From Camarhynchus parvulus (taxonomy: Eukaryota > Chordata > Aves > Passeriformes > Thraupidae), in NCBI RefSeq assembly GCF_901933205.1, contig NC_044590.1, positions 11,621,501 to 11,685,500 on the forward strand: a stretch of DNA of 64,000 bases, read 5' to 3'. The notes under the pieces were generated by a model. That model did no database searches. It was given only the letters and a program-made list of their open reading frames with translations, and was not told where the DNA came from. Positions within the stretch are counted from its first letter, which is position 1, and each line of letters starts with the position of its first letter. The position numbers and the translations under genes were made by a program. Shown piece by piece: positions 22,473-32,202 of this stretch.

Positions 22473-25400
22473 CTACTGCAGTTCTGCAGTTCTCATCTCC
22501 ACCCCACACCAACACCACAGGGAATGTTCCAGACCAGGCCTTGGGAATCTCCTTCTGCCCTTCCCAGCTCCACTTGGAGGTGTCTGTGATAAAATCCAGC
22601 GTGGTGTGTGGCACAGCAACGACAAGAAGTGGTTGAATTATTCATGGGGAATAAATTAGCCACGAGCAGAGCTCAGGAGGATTTTGTGAGGTCTCTCTGA
22701 GCTGCTGGAACCAAGAGCAGCCCCAGAGAACTCCACAGGACTGTGCTGAAGGGAAGCTGGTACCAGAAGCAGCTCCACAACTGGTAGAAACCCACTGCAG
22801 GCTGGTATTTCATTAGCAAATGGGATTTTCATCTTCATTGAAATCTTACAAAGGAAATCACTGATTTCCATAACATTTTTGATGGGAAAAAGTCAAAATA
22901 AAGTGCTTCTGTCTCATTTTGATAAGGAAAAAAAATCATCTCCTTAGCTGAATCAATCCAGTTCTTTACTTTTCTGCAGGATTCAGATGTTCCCACAATT
23001 TAGAGACAAAGAACCACAATAATATTGAATATTTATTCTACTTTTTTGGAACATATCCATTCTATGGTGGAAAAGGTAAACGATTTTTCTGATTTTTCTC
23101 CTCTTTGCTTTTTATTTTGAGGGTTTTCTGTAGAATAAAAATTCCTCTTCAGTGACCGATTTGTTGGGTGGATGAGATGAATAATTTTTCAGGCTGTATT
23201 TTCCTCACAAGTTGTTTACTTTGATTACTTACTAGTCATTCTGTGGGATATTTGAGCTGTCACTGAAGTCATTTTGGCTTTCTTTCTGCTCCTAGAACAG
23301 AGGACAAACTGTTTAAACAGCAAAATGATGAACAGCAACTAAAGAAATGTACATAATTCATAAACAGTTGTTTCTGCTCATCCTGGGGGCCATGCACAGC
23401 ACAGCTCCACAAACAGAAACCTGTTGGTGCAATGATGCTCCCAGCCCCTTCTCCACCTCTATTTGCAAACAGCAGCATAAAAGCAGAGCAAACAGTTGCA
23501 ACCAGCTGAACTGAAAGGGGCAAGATAAGGCACAGCAATAAATGTCTTTCCATCCCAAACAAATGGGATTAGCCTGCTCTCATTAGTGTTTGATTTGATA
23601 AAGAGTTCAGTGGCAGGGCTCAGGACTCACAGTGGGGTGATCTGCCAAGTCACATTAGGTAATGTCATGAGGCTTGATGAATTTAATTTAAATTCATCAT
23701 CCTGCTTTAAAATGAGGTGGTTTTTCCTCATTTGTTCAGGTCTGCAGGTGGGATGTTTTATCAGTACAGTCTGGGGTGCCAGGATACCTGAGGCAAAGGT
23801 GCAGACAGGTGACATTACATATAAGGGACTCGACTGAAGGTAAAAATAGCTGGAGATGATGAAAGAAAATAATGAAAAATCTTCAGAAAAAAATACACAT
23901 TCTGGTATTTAAGGAATAAAAGTGAATAAATATTGAAGGGATTTAAGTGACTGAAACAGCTCCCCGGGGCAGGATGAGCAGAGCCAGCTGGGGCTGTGGG
24001 TATGTGGGGCAGGGGAAGAGCAAGCTGGGCTCGTGGCAAGGATCCCTGTGGGATCAGAAGTGGTCAGCTCATGCCAAGGAAAGGTGAAGCAACCCAACCA
24101 CCCCAGTGCCCAACACATCCCTGGGAGATTAATGCCTGCCCTGGTGGTAAACACTTCCCAGGGATGCAAGTCTCCATCTGAACTTGCAGAAGCATTAATG
24201 GAGTGAGTCCTTTCCCTTGGCAGCTCCTCCACCTTTCCCACGGTGCTCTGGCACCTCTGAAGAGACACAAGGCACTGCACAGCCGACAGCCAGCAGCTGC
24301 TCCAGGCTCCCAGAGCTCATCCCACCCTGCACAGATCCAGCTCCAGGCACTGAGCAGGGCCCAGGGGCTGTGCTCCACCAGAAAGGTGCTCCAAGGATGG
24401 CTCCAGGAGGTGTGTGCGGAGTCCTCAGCCTTTCATTTAAATACATACTTGAGTAAATAAATAACAAAGAGTAAAGTATTTCACACTTTTCCATTTGGCA
24501 GGGGGCTGTTGCACCCATCATTGAAAGCTCCATGTTGCCAACTGAAAAAAATGGGCAATAAGAGGCGGATGAGAGTGGATAGGTTTGAGTAACGCCCTGG
24601 AGAGAGCTCCCCAAGTGACCATAGATTTATTATTTACCTCCCAGAAGGTACAAGTTTACTCTTGGCTAGCTCCTGACTCTTTTCTCTCTTCATTTTTCTT
24701 TTTCCACCAGCACAGACAGTTGCTGTACTTGTCTTCTCCTTAGCAAAGGGCCTTTATTTATATGAACAAGGAGGGGAAGAGAAATGGGTGGCAGGAGTGC
24801 CAGGACTTTCTCATACCATCAGTCCAGCTCCCTGCAATGTTTTATGATAGAACAGAATTAAAAAAAAAAACACAAACCAAACCAAACAAATAACGGGCAA
24901 ACATCCTTCTCCAGCACTTTTCCAGCAGACGGAATTTCCAGGGTCAAAGCTGTGTGATGAGCTTTTCCAGCAGCCCCTGACGTCACCTTGAGAGAGCAGC
25001 CAAGTCCCCTCACTCCTCAATCCCTCTTTGTGCTCCCCCCAGCCTAATTAATTTACTTAATTCCACTTGGTGTCCAGGCTGTGGGAGCAAAGCTCTGCTC
25101 CAGCAATGTTAACGAGCCTGGGTGAGGAGCTGAAGCTCCCCAGCAATGTGGGGTTTGCTGGCAGGGTCAGCCCCAGCTTCAGGTATCTCTTCTCACAGCT
25201 CAGGTCTGGCCCTGAGCCCCTCTCACAAACCACAGCACCTGTAGGAGCTGAAATGTGCCTTGAGCTTTGCCCCCTGAAATATTTTTAACAGCAATAATTT
25301 GGGTTTTCCCTAAATTGACTCTTCTTGGGACACATCTCCAGCGCTGGGGAAGAAGGGAGTTTATTGCAGCTGACCTCTCTCCTGCTGCCAAGAAATCCTC

Positions 25401-26722
25401 CCAGTGCCCAGCAGCTCCTTCATCCCCCAGGATCAATTCTGCAGATTTAATTGATGGCTCCTTCACCAAGCCTTTCTTCCCTCAGTAAATTCACTGCCCT
25501 GCATCCGGCATTAGCATGGTCAAGTGAACTCTTTTGCAATCAATGACCAAGGGTGAGGAAGTTTTCCTGAGAAAATGATTGTGTTAGCAAACTTGGAGAG
25601 TTTGCTGCTGGGGCATACTGGGAGGGCTGAAAGGAACAGCACTCAGCTTCTCCTGGGCTGTTTTATTGCTATACTTTTTGTGTACTTTGCATAATAATGC
25701 AATAGAGTTGACAAAAGATTTATTCTTGGCGCCTATAAAATGACACAACACAATGAGTTTTAAATGGAGAGAGAAAAAAAATCCAAGAGAAAAGGTAAAT
25801 AAGTGGGTTCTTCTTAAACTCTGTAAATGTTATGGACAGAAATTCAATTAGTGCCAGGGAAGCTGCAGAAGCATTCATTTTTCCTTACTTTTTTTCAAGC
25901 CTTTTAATGTCCAGGCAACGGGGTTTATTTAAAAGATAAGTTTGTGCCTGTGCACAGGCATGAAGGCACATCCAGGCAATATACATCTGTATGTGTAAAA
26001 TCATCTCTGTTCTTCTCCTTCCCACCCAGGCACAGCTGTGCTGTTTGATGATGGAGCACCACTTGTTGAAGTAGAAATATTTTTATAGATTATGTGTAAT
26101 CTTAAACCGGTGCTGCTCAGGCATGGCCTATAGTGGGTGAATGGAGTTTATATAAATCAATAAGTCTCAGAGAGCACATTTTGCTCTGGAGCACACGTTT
26201 GGACTGAGAAGGAGCTGTTTATACGAGTGCTGGGCAGCCAAGCCTTTTACAGCTCACCTTGCATTTCAAGGCCTTATCACATTCTCACCCTGAGCCATAA
26301 GTCCCCAGAGAAGACTTCACACATGTGCTTATCCTTTTGGAAAGTATTTTTAAGGCTTTCCCTTGCCTGCCTGACAATAGATCCTCTCAGTGCAAAGCAC
26401 CACCAGCCCCCAGGCAGCCTCTCTGTGCTGGGGATGCTGCTGGGGGTGTGCTCACTACACCAAGCTTTGCCCACACTCATCTTTAGCACCTTTCCACTTC
26501 CTACAGACATTAAAAACCATAAACCAGCAATCTTGCCTTATTCCTGCTGTCAGTAGGGGCTGCCTGGAGGGTTTTGCAGAGCTGTAACCACTCATCAGCT
26601 GAGCAGGGAGAGCTCCTTCACCCGTGGACACGGTGCTTGGAAAAGAAGCCATGGAAAAGCTGTCTGGTTGCCTGTATCATGGAGTTGATAGTAAAAGATT
26701 TTACAATCATAGAAAATTCAGG
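22473..26722. other. Long unrecognised stretch
   Basis: No gene, RNA or repeat family was identified over about 4 kb. The stretch 23000-23250 is AT-rich. The stretch 25500-25760 is repeat-free and includes GCGCCTATAAAATGAC at 25729-25744, a TATA-like string without supporting promoter context. A short piece at 26704-26715 (CAATCATAGAAA) may be a CR1 tail scrap interrupted by the next LTR. Confidence 0.4.
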
Positions 26723-27142
26723 GAGTTAGAAAGAAAGTTAGGCTTAGTAGGCCCTGGGAAAATGTTAAAGGTAGGCCCTGGGAAATGTTAGGCCTTGTGT
26801 TTGCTGATCATATGAAACTGCACCTCTGCAGTCAGTATATGATAAATTATATAGTTGTTAGATGTGATTAGATATAATTATTGTTTAAAGAATCATGAGA
26901 AACTATGTTAGGGGTTTGAGGGGCATCACAAGAAATCCATGCTTGGATGAAATTAATGTATACAATAGAACAATGTAAGTTTAATAATCAATATGTAAGT
27001 GATATAATGATAGAATATAAAACATGTTAGGCCCAAAACTATGTCAGAGTCAGATTTGGGTCTGTTCCCCTGACACCCAGAGCTCTTAATAAAAGCACCT
27101 GCATAGAATCATTCCATGATTATGTGTTCCTGAACACTAACA
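26723..27142 (+). mobile_element. Solo LTR, family 2 (passerine ERV type)
   Basis: An LTR-like unit has a TATAAAA box (27016-27022), an AATAAA signal (27089-27094) about 75 bp further on, and a CTAACA end at 27137-27142. The left end is taken near the GTTAG at 26723 because it pairs with the CTAACA right end, but a second GTTAGG at 26737 is possible. An internal direct repeat (GGCCCTGGGAAA) occurs at 26750 and 26774. The right flank is immediately a CR1 3' end, and the left flank looks like the same CR1's tail, so the LTR probably entered a CR1 tail. No coding region. Confidence 0.6.
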
Positions 27143-27272
27143 GAGTCACAGAATGGTTTGGGTTGGGAGAGACCTAAAGCTCATCTCATTCCACTGTCCC
27201 AGGCTGCTCCAAGCCCCATCCAACCTGGCCTTGGACACTGCCAGGGATCCAGGGGCAGCCACAGCTGCTCTG
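27143..27272 (-). mobile_element. CR1 LINE 3' end, antisense
   Basis: Starting at GAGTCACAGAATGGTTTGGG the plus strand reads CR1 in reverse: TCCAAGCCCCATCC, CTTGGACACTGCC and GGGATCCAGGGGCAGCC. About 130 bp remain before similarity stops. Confidence 0.85.
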
Positions 27273-27476
27273 GGAAATACACACTTAGCCTCAGCACTTC
27301 TTGAAACACATATTGGACTGCACACAGGGGGATTTGGGAGTTGTGGCCACTGGGACACTCACCAAGATCCTGGGGCATCTCAAGTGTTGTTTTCTGTAGG
27401 ACATTTCTGTGGGAGCAGGCCTGAGAGCAGAGAATCTCCTGCTGCTGTGTCTGCAGGCAGCTAAAGCAAACCAAGA

Positions 27477-27490
27477 GCACCATCTACTGT
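27477..27490 (-). promoter_or_regulatory. Possible CTCF-like motif (weak)
   Basis: GCACCATCTACTGT read on the minus strand matches 12 of 14 positions of the vertebrate CTCF core CCASYAGRKGGCRS. A single match of this quality is expected by chance fairly often in 64 kb, so this is only a pointer. Confidence 0.2.
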
Positions 27491-27534
27491 CGTGCCTGGC
27501 AGGGTTTGCTGTTCTGGCAGGGCTGGGGCTCACA

Positions 27535-27915
27535 GAAGGGGCTCCTACTGCAGGAAGGTTCCTCCAAGGGGCTCCTACTGCAGGCAGGTTTCTGTCGCCT
27601 TGATTTTTTAAGATTTTCTAAGCATTCTGATGTTTACATTCTTGTAATGAACTTTCTCGTGCACTTTCTGTAAATAACTTATTGTTTTGCTTTCTTTTAT
27701 AGAAGAGAAAAAAATTTAATAGACTGTTGGTTGGTCCAGTGTCATTGGAGAGGGGTCACTGTCATCCTCCAATCCACTTTTAGAAATCTATAAATGTTGG
27801 AGTCAGAAAATAAACTTGCCTTTTTTCACCTTGAGAACAGCAGTGTGTGCACGTCGTGTTTCGTGTTCTATAGTGACAGATTCCTCCAAGGGGCTGCAAT
27901 TGCAGGCAGGTGCAC
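27535..27915. repeat. ~35-bp tandem repeat split by an LTR
   Basis: Units reading GGGGCTCCTACTGCAGG then AAGGTTCCTCCAAG occur at about 27537-27568, 27569-27592 (interrupted) and 27879-27914. The second unit is cut by the LTR at 27593-27878 and resumes with ATTCCTCCAAGG on the far side. The array therefore existed before the LTR arrived. Confidence 0.8.
27593..27878 (+). mobile_element. Solo LTR, family 3, inserted in a tandem repeat
   Basis: A 286-bp LTR begins TGTCGCC and ends GTGACA. It has TATAAAT (27790-27796), AATAAA (27811-27816) and a short U5. The bases just outside are GGTTTC on the left and GATTCC on the right. The uninterrupted repeat unit nearby has GGTTCC there, so each flank can be read as a 6-bp target-site copy with one later substitution. 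No internal retroviral region is present. Confidence 0.85.
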
Positions 27916-27959
27916 TGAATGCTGTTCAGCAGCTTTTTAGAGTTTACTAAAAAGGAAAA

Positions 27960-28428
27960 TGTGGTGTTGATGGGTCCCCAGGATGAGGTGAGAGATGAGG
28001 ATTTGACTCCAAGTTCTCAGAAGGCTGATATATATATTATATTATATTATATTATATTATATTATATTATATTATATTATATTATATTATATTATATTAT
28101 ATTATATTATATTATATTATATTATATTATATTATATTATATTATATTATATTATATTATATTATATTATATTATATTATATTATATTATATTATATTAT
28201 ATTATACTAAAGAATAGAGAAAGGATACATCAGAAAGCTAGAAAGGAATTAATAATAAAAACTCATGTCTGACCAGAGCCCCGACACAGCTGGACTGGGA
28301 TTGGTCATTAAGTTAAAACAATTCACATGGAACCAATGAAAGACTCACCACATTCCAAAGCAGCAAAACACAAGGAGAAGCAATCAGATAATTATTATTT
28401 ACATTTTTCTGAAGATATCACAGTGACA
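27960..28428 (-). mobile_element. LTR, family 1, copy C, with long (ATTAT)n
   Basis: Antisense family-1 LTR: starts TGTGGTGTTGATGGGTCCCC, contains AAGGCTGATATATAT, then the microsatellite, then ACTAAAGAATAGAG, GGGATTGGTCATTAAG (a CCAAT box on the minus strand) and CAATCAGATAATTATT. The right end is uncertain. A GTGACA at 28423-28428 was taken, but sequence to about 28460 (GGAATTTTTCT) also resembles the family's terminal part. No clear target-site duplication was found. The AATAAA seen in other copies is altered here. Confidence 0.75.
28029..28205. repeat. (ATTAT)n microsatellite, ~170 bp
   Basis: At least 33 perfect pentamers with no interruptions from about 28036 to 28205. Such purity means recent expansion or strong homogenisation. 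It lies within LTR copy C at the same place where copies B and E carry pentamer arrays. Confidence 0.97.
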
Positions 28429-29541
28429 GGAGAGCTCACAGAGGAAGGAATTTTTCTATTCAGCACCTACATCACGAGCTAAACTCAGCATTTACAGGGA
28501 CACAGGGAGCCCCTCAGAATGGCACCTGGTGCAATACACAATAAACCTAATTTCCAGAGTGCAATAATGCACATTATGGACCATGCAGCCAATTAAAAGG
28601 GTCATGAAACAAAACAGTGGCTTGCACTTTTTGGTAGACATAACCTGATTGAACACCAGCAGAAGGAACAGGTTACCCTGTATTCTGTCAGCTCCAGACA
28701 GAAGAGTTTTTATAAAAATAGAGCTGGAATCACACATCTGGAGGGATGGATCCATCATTTCCAAGCTGTGCTGAATGGTCTGTCCTCAGCCTGCCAGGAG
28801 AAGCACTCGCTTGAATAGTGATTTTTTAATTTGTTTATAATGTTATTTGATGTTCTGTTATTAGTTTGATGTTTTGCTCTGTTTTGCTTGAGGGGGCAGT
28901 ATGCTATTTATTTATTTATGGGGTGGGTGTTTGTGTATTTGTTTACAGTCTGGGGGTTTTTGTTGTTAAACCCACAGTGATAATTTTAATTCTTTCTGGT
29001 GACTCCTAGGGTTTTTTCAGCCAGTGGGCAGGGGAGTGTCAGGACAGCCCCATCACATAGGGGAGAATGGATGGGGCAAAATCTTTCACTATTTAATGTA
29101 TTTATTATTGACCTGAGAAAACCCTGTAACAGCCGTGGCTGGCTGGCTGTCCCTGCTGTGGCCACAGAATCAACTCGAAGGAAGAACTTTTCCCCATCTT
29201 GGTCATCATTAGACCACATCTGCAGCCCATTTTGGGTCACCCAGCAGAAGATAAACTTCAGGGCAGACATGAGCACTGGGGCACTGATCAGGGGCTCTCT
29301 CCAGCTGGTAGCAAGTGCTGCTGTTTTGATTCAGCAGCATTTTATGCACACTTTGATTTTGTGGAATAAACAGCCAAGGCACAGATCAACTGGCCTCATT
29401 TTTACAGCAAGACTTTTAAGCCCTTCCCTGACAGATCACAAAATGCATCATTTGCAGTCAGAGTTCTCTAAAATAAATTTGGCTTGATGCATGCTCTCAC
29501 AACGAAGGCAGAGGCTGAATCACAAATCTGAAGTAACCTGG
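28429..29541. other. Mostly unrecognised, possible CR1 scrap
   Basis: A degenerate CR1-like stretch may lie at about 29200-29275 (AGACCACATCTGCAGCC, TTTTGGGTCACCCAGCAG), resembling CR1 ORF2-to-3' sequence in sense orientation. The rest is unrecognised, with T-rich DNA at 28820-28960. Confidence 0.35.
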
Positions 29542-29632
29542 TTTTCCTTTCCTTTTCCTTTTCCTTTTCCTTTTCCTTTTCCTTTTCCTTTTCCTTTTCC
29601 TTTTCCTTTTCCTTTTCCTTTTCCTTTTCCTT
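29542..29632. repeat. (TTTTCC)n hexanucleotide tract
   Basis: About 15 copies over 91 bp with only the first unit or two imperfect. It is a pure pyrimidine tract on the plus strand, a type of sequence able to form triplex DNA under supercoiling. An open frame repeating Phe-Pro passes through it but is an artefact of the repeat. Confidence 0.97.
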
Positions 29633-29784
29633 ATTTCCTCCTGTGTCAGGTCTTCAGCACCCTCAGAAGGAAGAATTTCTTCCCAACATCCAAGGTGAAT
29701 CTACCTGTTGGAACCCTGGTCACTGAGAATTTCAGATTTTCTGTGGTTTTAGGCACTCACCCCCAAGAGAACACTGCGTTGGCC

Positions 29785-30273
29785 TGATGCCATGGAGAAG
29801 GCTTCAAAAATGGAATGGTAGAACTGGAATTGTGGGTGTGGAGTTTGAATAGAAGTGTGTGATATCACAGGTGGAAAACTTAAGAGTTTAAGGTTTAGAA
29901 TATAGTAATATATATAAAGCAAGATGGAGGGTTTGGTCATAGTCCTTCTTTACCTTCTTCTTCACCTTCTTCTTCACCTTCTTCTCCATGGGTTTGGGTG
30001 GTATTTTGTAATTGGACAGAAAAGTCCACACTGCAGGACATGGGTGATTAGTTATTGGGTTAAAAGTAAAAATAATTTAGGTGTCATTTCTTAATTGGAT
30101 AGTTTATCTTTAAAAGGCCTTGCAGAGATAGATACAGGGCCATTTTGTACCTTGTTAGTGAAATGCTGTAGAACCCACAGCTTGTAGGACTGTGCTATGG
30201 ATAAGAATTAATAAACATCTGAGTCTAAACAAGAAATACCATCTCTAGCACTTTCAATCCTGACCCTGACCCA
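29785..30273 (+). mobile_element. Probable solo LTR, family 4
   Basis: A compact regulatory-looking unit holds TATATATAAAG (29909-29919), a CTTCTTCACC repeat block (29944-29990), a TTTAAAAGG box (30110-30118), an AATAAA signal (30210-30215) and a short 3' segment ending near TGACCC. The order fits an avian ERV LTR of the type ending with an AATAAA followed by about 60 bp. Edges are estimated and no target-site duplication was found. Confidence 0.55.
29944..29990. repeat. CTTCTTCAC tandem repeat
   Basis: Three to four 12-15 bp units of the type ACCTTCTTCTTC lie inside the probable LTR of family 4. Confidence 0.85.
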
Positions 30274-30304
30274 GGTAGAAAAGAAGATAAGGAATCAATA
30301 TCTA

Positions 30305-30440
30305 CCCTCTTTCACCTTAAACCATTCTCCCTTGTCCTGTCAGTGCTTGCCCTGGCCAAAAGCCCCTGTCCATCCCTCCTGAGGGCCCTCTGTAGGAACT
30401 GGAATGCTGCCACCAAACCCTCCCAGGGGTGTTCCTTGTT
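30305..30440 (-). mobile_element. CR1 LINE fragment, antisense
   Basis: The plus strand reads ACCATTCTCCCTTGTCCTGT, then CCCCTGTCCATCC and TAGGAACTGGAATGCTGCC, the reverse of the CR1 segment lying just upstream of its 3' tail region. The true 3' end is missing, so this is an internal piece. Confidence 0.7.
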
Positions 30441-30928
30441 CCTGACACAGCTCCCAGGTTTCCTGTGGACACGGAGCAGTGGGGTCCATCTGGAGATGAG
30501 CCCCAGCAGGGACAGAGCTGGGCTCACGGCTCCATGTGCTGCTTGAGTGGTACCTGCAGCGGGATGAGGCTCTTCAGAAAGCAATCCATGCTCTTCTCGT
30601 GCATTCTTAGAAAACAATTAGCAGCAGGAGTGATGAATGCGCATCTAATTACATCTTCGAGTTCTCACCCCCTCCGAGTCATGAGCTACTTCAATAAGTA
30701 AAGGGCATTCAGGACAAAAAAAAGGGTTTCATTCAGTGAGGATTGACTCAAGGGGGAGTTTCACACCCCGTTTATCCTGAGCCCCCAAAACACCTCCATG
30801 GAGTTTGCACACTGGGGTATCACCTCTCTGCCCAGTGCTGCCATTTCCCCGTGGTATTTAGGGTACTGCAACATTTGGATGCACTTTTTATTGTTTCCAT
30901 TATAATCCAAAGATATACTTTTTATAAG
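30441..30928. other. Unrecognised noncoding DNA
   Basis: No gene or further repeat was recognised, although the first 60-80 bp may continue the CR1 fragment. Confidence 0.4.
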
Positions 30929-31205
30929 GGCATTGGGTGATAGGGCAAGGGATGATGGCTTTAAACTGACAGAGAGCAGGGTTAGAATTGATGTCAGGAA
31001 GAAATCCTTCCCTGTGAGGGTGGGCAGGCCCTGGCACAGGGTGCCCAGAGCAGCTGGGGCTGCCCCTGGATCCCTGGCAGTGCCCAAGGCCAGGCTGGAC
31101 AGGCCTGGGAGCACCCTGGGACAGTGGAAGGTGTCCCTGCCATTGCAGGGGTGGCACTGGATGGGCTTTAAGGTCCATCCCAACCCAACCCATTCTCTGA
31201 TCCTA
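30929..31205 (+). mobile_element. CR1 LINE 3' end
   Basis: Well-kept CR1 tail: TAGGGCAAGGGATGATGG, GATGTCAGGAAGAAATCC, CCCTGGCACAGGGTGCCC, GGATCCCTGGCAGTGCCC, GGTGTCCCTGCCATTGC, TCCCAACCCAACCCATTC and a short TCTGATCC tail. Confidence 0.92.
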
Positions 31206-31857
31206 TAAAAAGCAGCTCCCAGCCCAGGGAGAGGCTGTAGTATGATACAGACAAGACAAACTAGTGTGACCTTTAAAATACAATTTTTTGGCAGTTACCT
31301 CCTTAGATAAAAACAGTTAACTGAGGCTCAGTGGTGTTTGTACAGAAAACCTGACCTGGCATCTGATTTGGAAAACAAGTCTCTGCTTCATCCAGCCTTG
31401 TAAGTCTGTTAAGACATCCCAAAAACACACAAAAACATGCATTTTTTTAAGAGATCAACACTCCAGCTACCTGTCCCAGCTGCCAATCTGACAGCAAACA
31501 GGTCTGCAAGCTCCACTCTGACAAAACAGCTCAGCCCTGGTTCCCTTCCAAACCCCTGCAAAGATTTGCATCCATTTCATTTTAATTGGCCTTTGCTGGT
31601 CTCTCCTTGGTTTCTGCAAGTTGCTCTCCTTTCATCCACATCATTTGCATTTCATGCAGCCTGTGGATGCTCAGCTGGCCTTGGGAGGCTGCACCTCCAG
31701 CCTGCCTCACTGCAGCTCCTCACTGTTGTCTCAGACGGCTCCTTTCCTCCTCCCTGTGAGCCTTTGAGAGGCACACAAAAATAATACCTGCTTTAAAGGG
31801 GCTCGTCGTGGCTGGATTGCCTGAGCACCTGTTCCTGCCCATGGAACTGGGGTGAAT
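31206..31857. other. Unrecognised noncoding DNA
   Basis: Nothing recognised. Confidence 0.45.
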
Positions 31858-32202
31858 GAGCATTCACAGAAGTCACAGAACTCACAGAATTCAGAGAATT
31901 CACAGAATGACCAGGTTGGAAGAGACCTCCAAGATCATCCAGTCCAACCCAGCCCCAACCCCTCAGCTAAACCCTGGCACCCAGTGCCACATCCAGGCTT
32001 TGTTAAACACACCCAGGCATGGGGACTCCACCACCTCCCTGGGCAGAACATTCCAGAACTTTATCACCCTTTCCATGAAAAACTTTTTCCCAATCTCCAA
32101 CCTGTATTTCCCTTGGTGCAGCTGGAGGCTGTGTGCTCTGGTTGTGTCAGTGCTGCTGGAGAAAGAGCCCGGCCCCAGGTGAGCACAGGCACCTTTCAGG
32201 AT
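31858..32202 (-). mobile_element. CR1 LINE 3' end, antisense (GATAAAGTTCTGG subfamily)
   Basis: Reverse complement of the element at 6.8-7.3 kb. It begins with the tail repeats (CACAGAAGTCACAGAACTC and similar 8-mers, 31863-31908), then CAGGTTGGAAGAGACCTCC, GTTAAACACACCCAGGC, GGGCAGAACATTCCAG and GCACCTTTCAGGA. The 8-bp tail is well preserved with about five units. Confidence 0.92.

Noticed and set aside
21796..22614. 272-codon open frame on the minus strand rich in Asn-Pro-Thr
   Set aside because: It is wholly the reverse of the G-rich minisatellite. Comparable frames are open on the other strand, and there is no non-repeat domain.
27919..28272. 117-codon frame repeating Ile-Ile-Leu-Tyr-Tyr
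   Set aside because: Direct translation of the (ATTAT)n microsatellite inside an LTR.
28423..28460. A definite right end and target duplication for LTR copy C
   Set aside because: GTGACA gives a plausible end, but the flanking hexamers GGAAAA and GGAGAG do not match well, and LTR-like sequence may continue about 30 bp further.
29491..29787. 98-codon frame with a Phe-Pro repeat
   Set aside because: Direct translation of the (TTTTCC)n tract.
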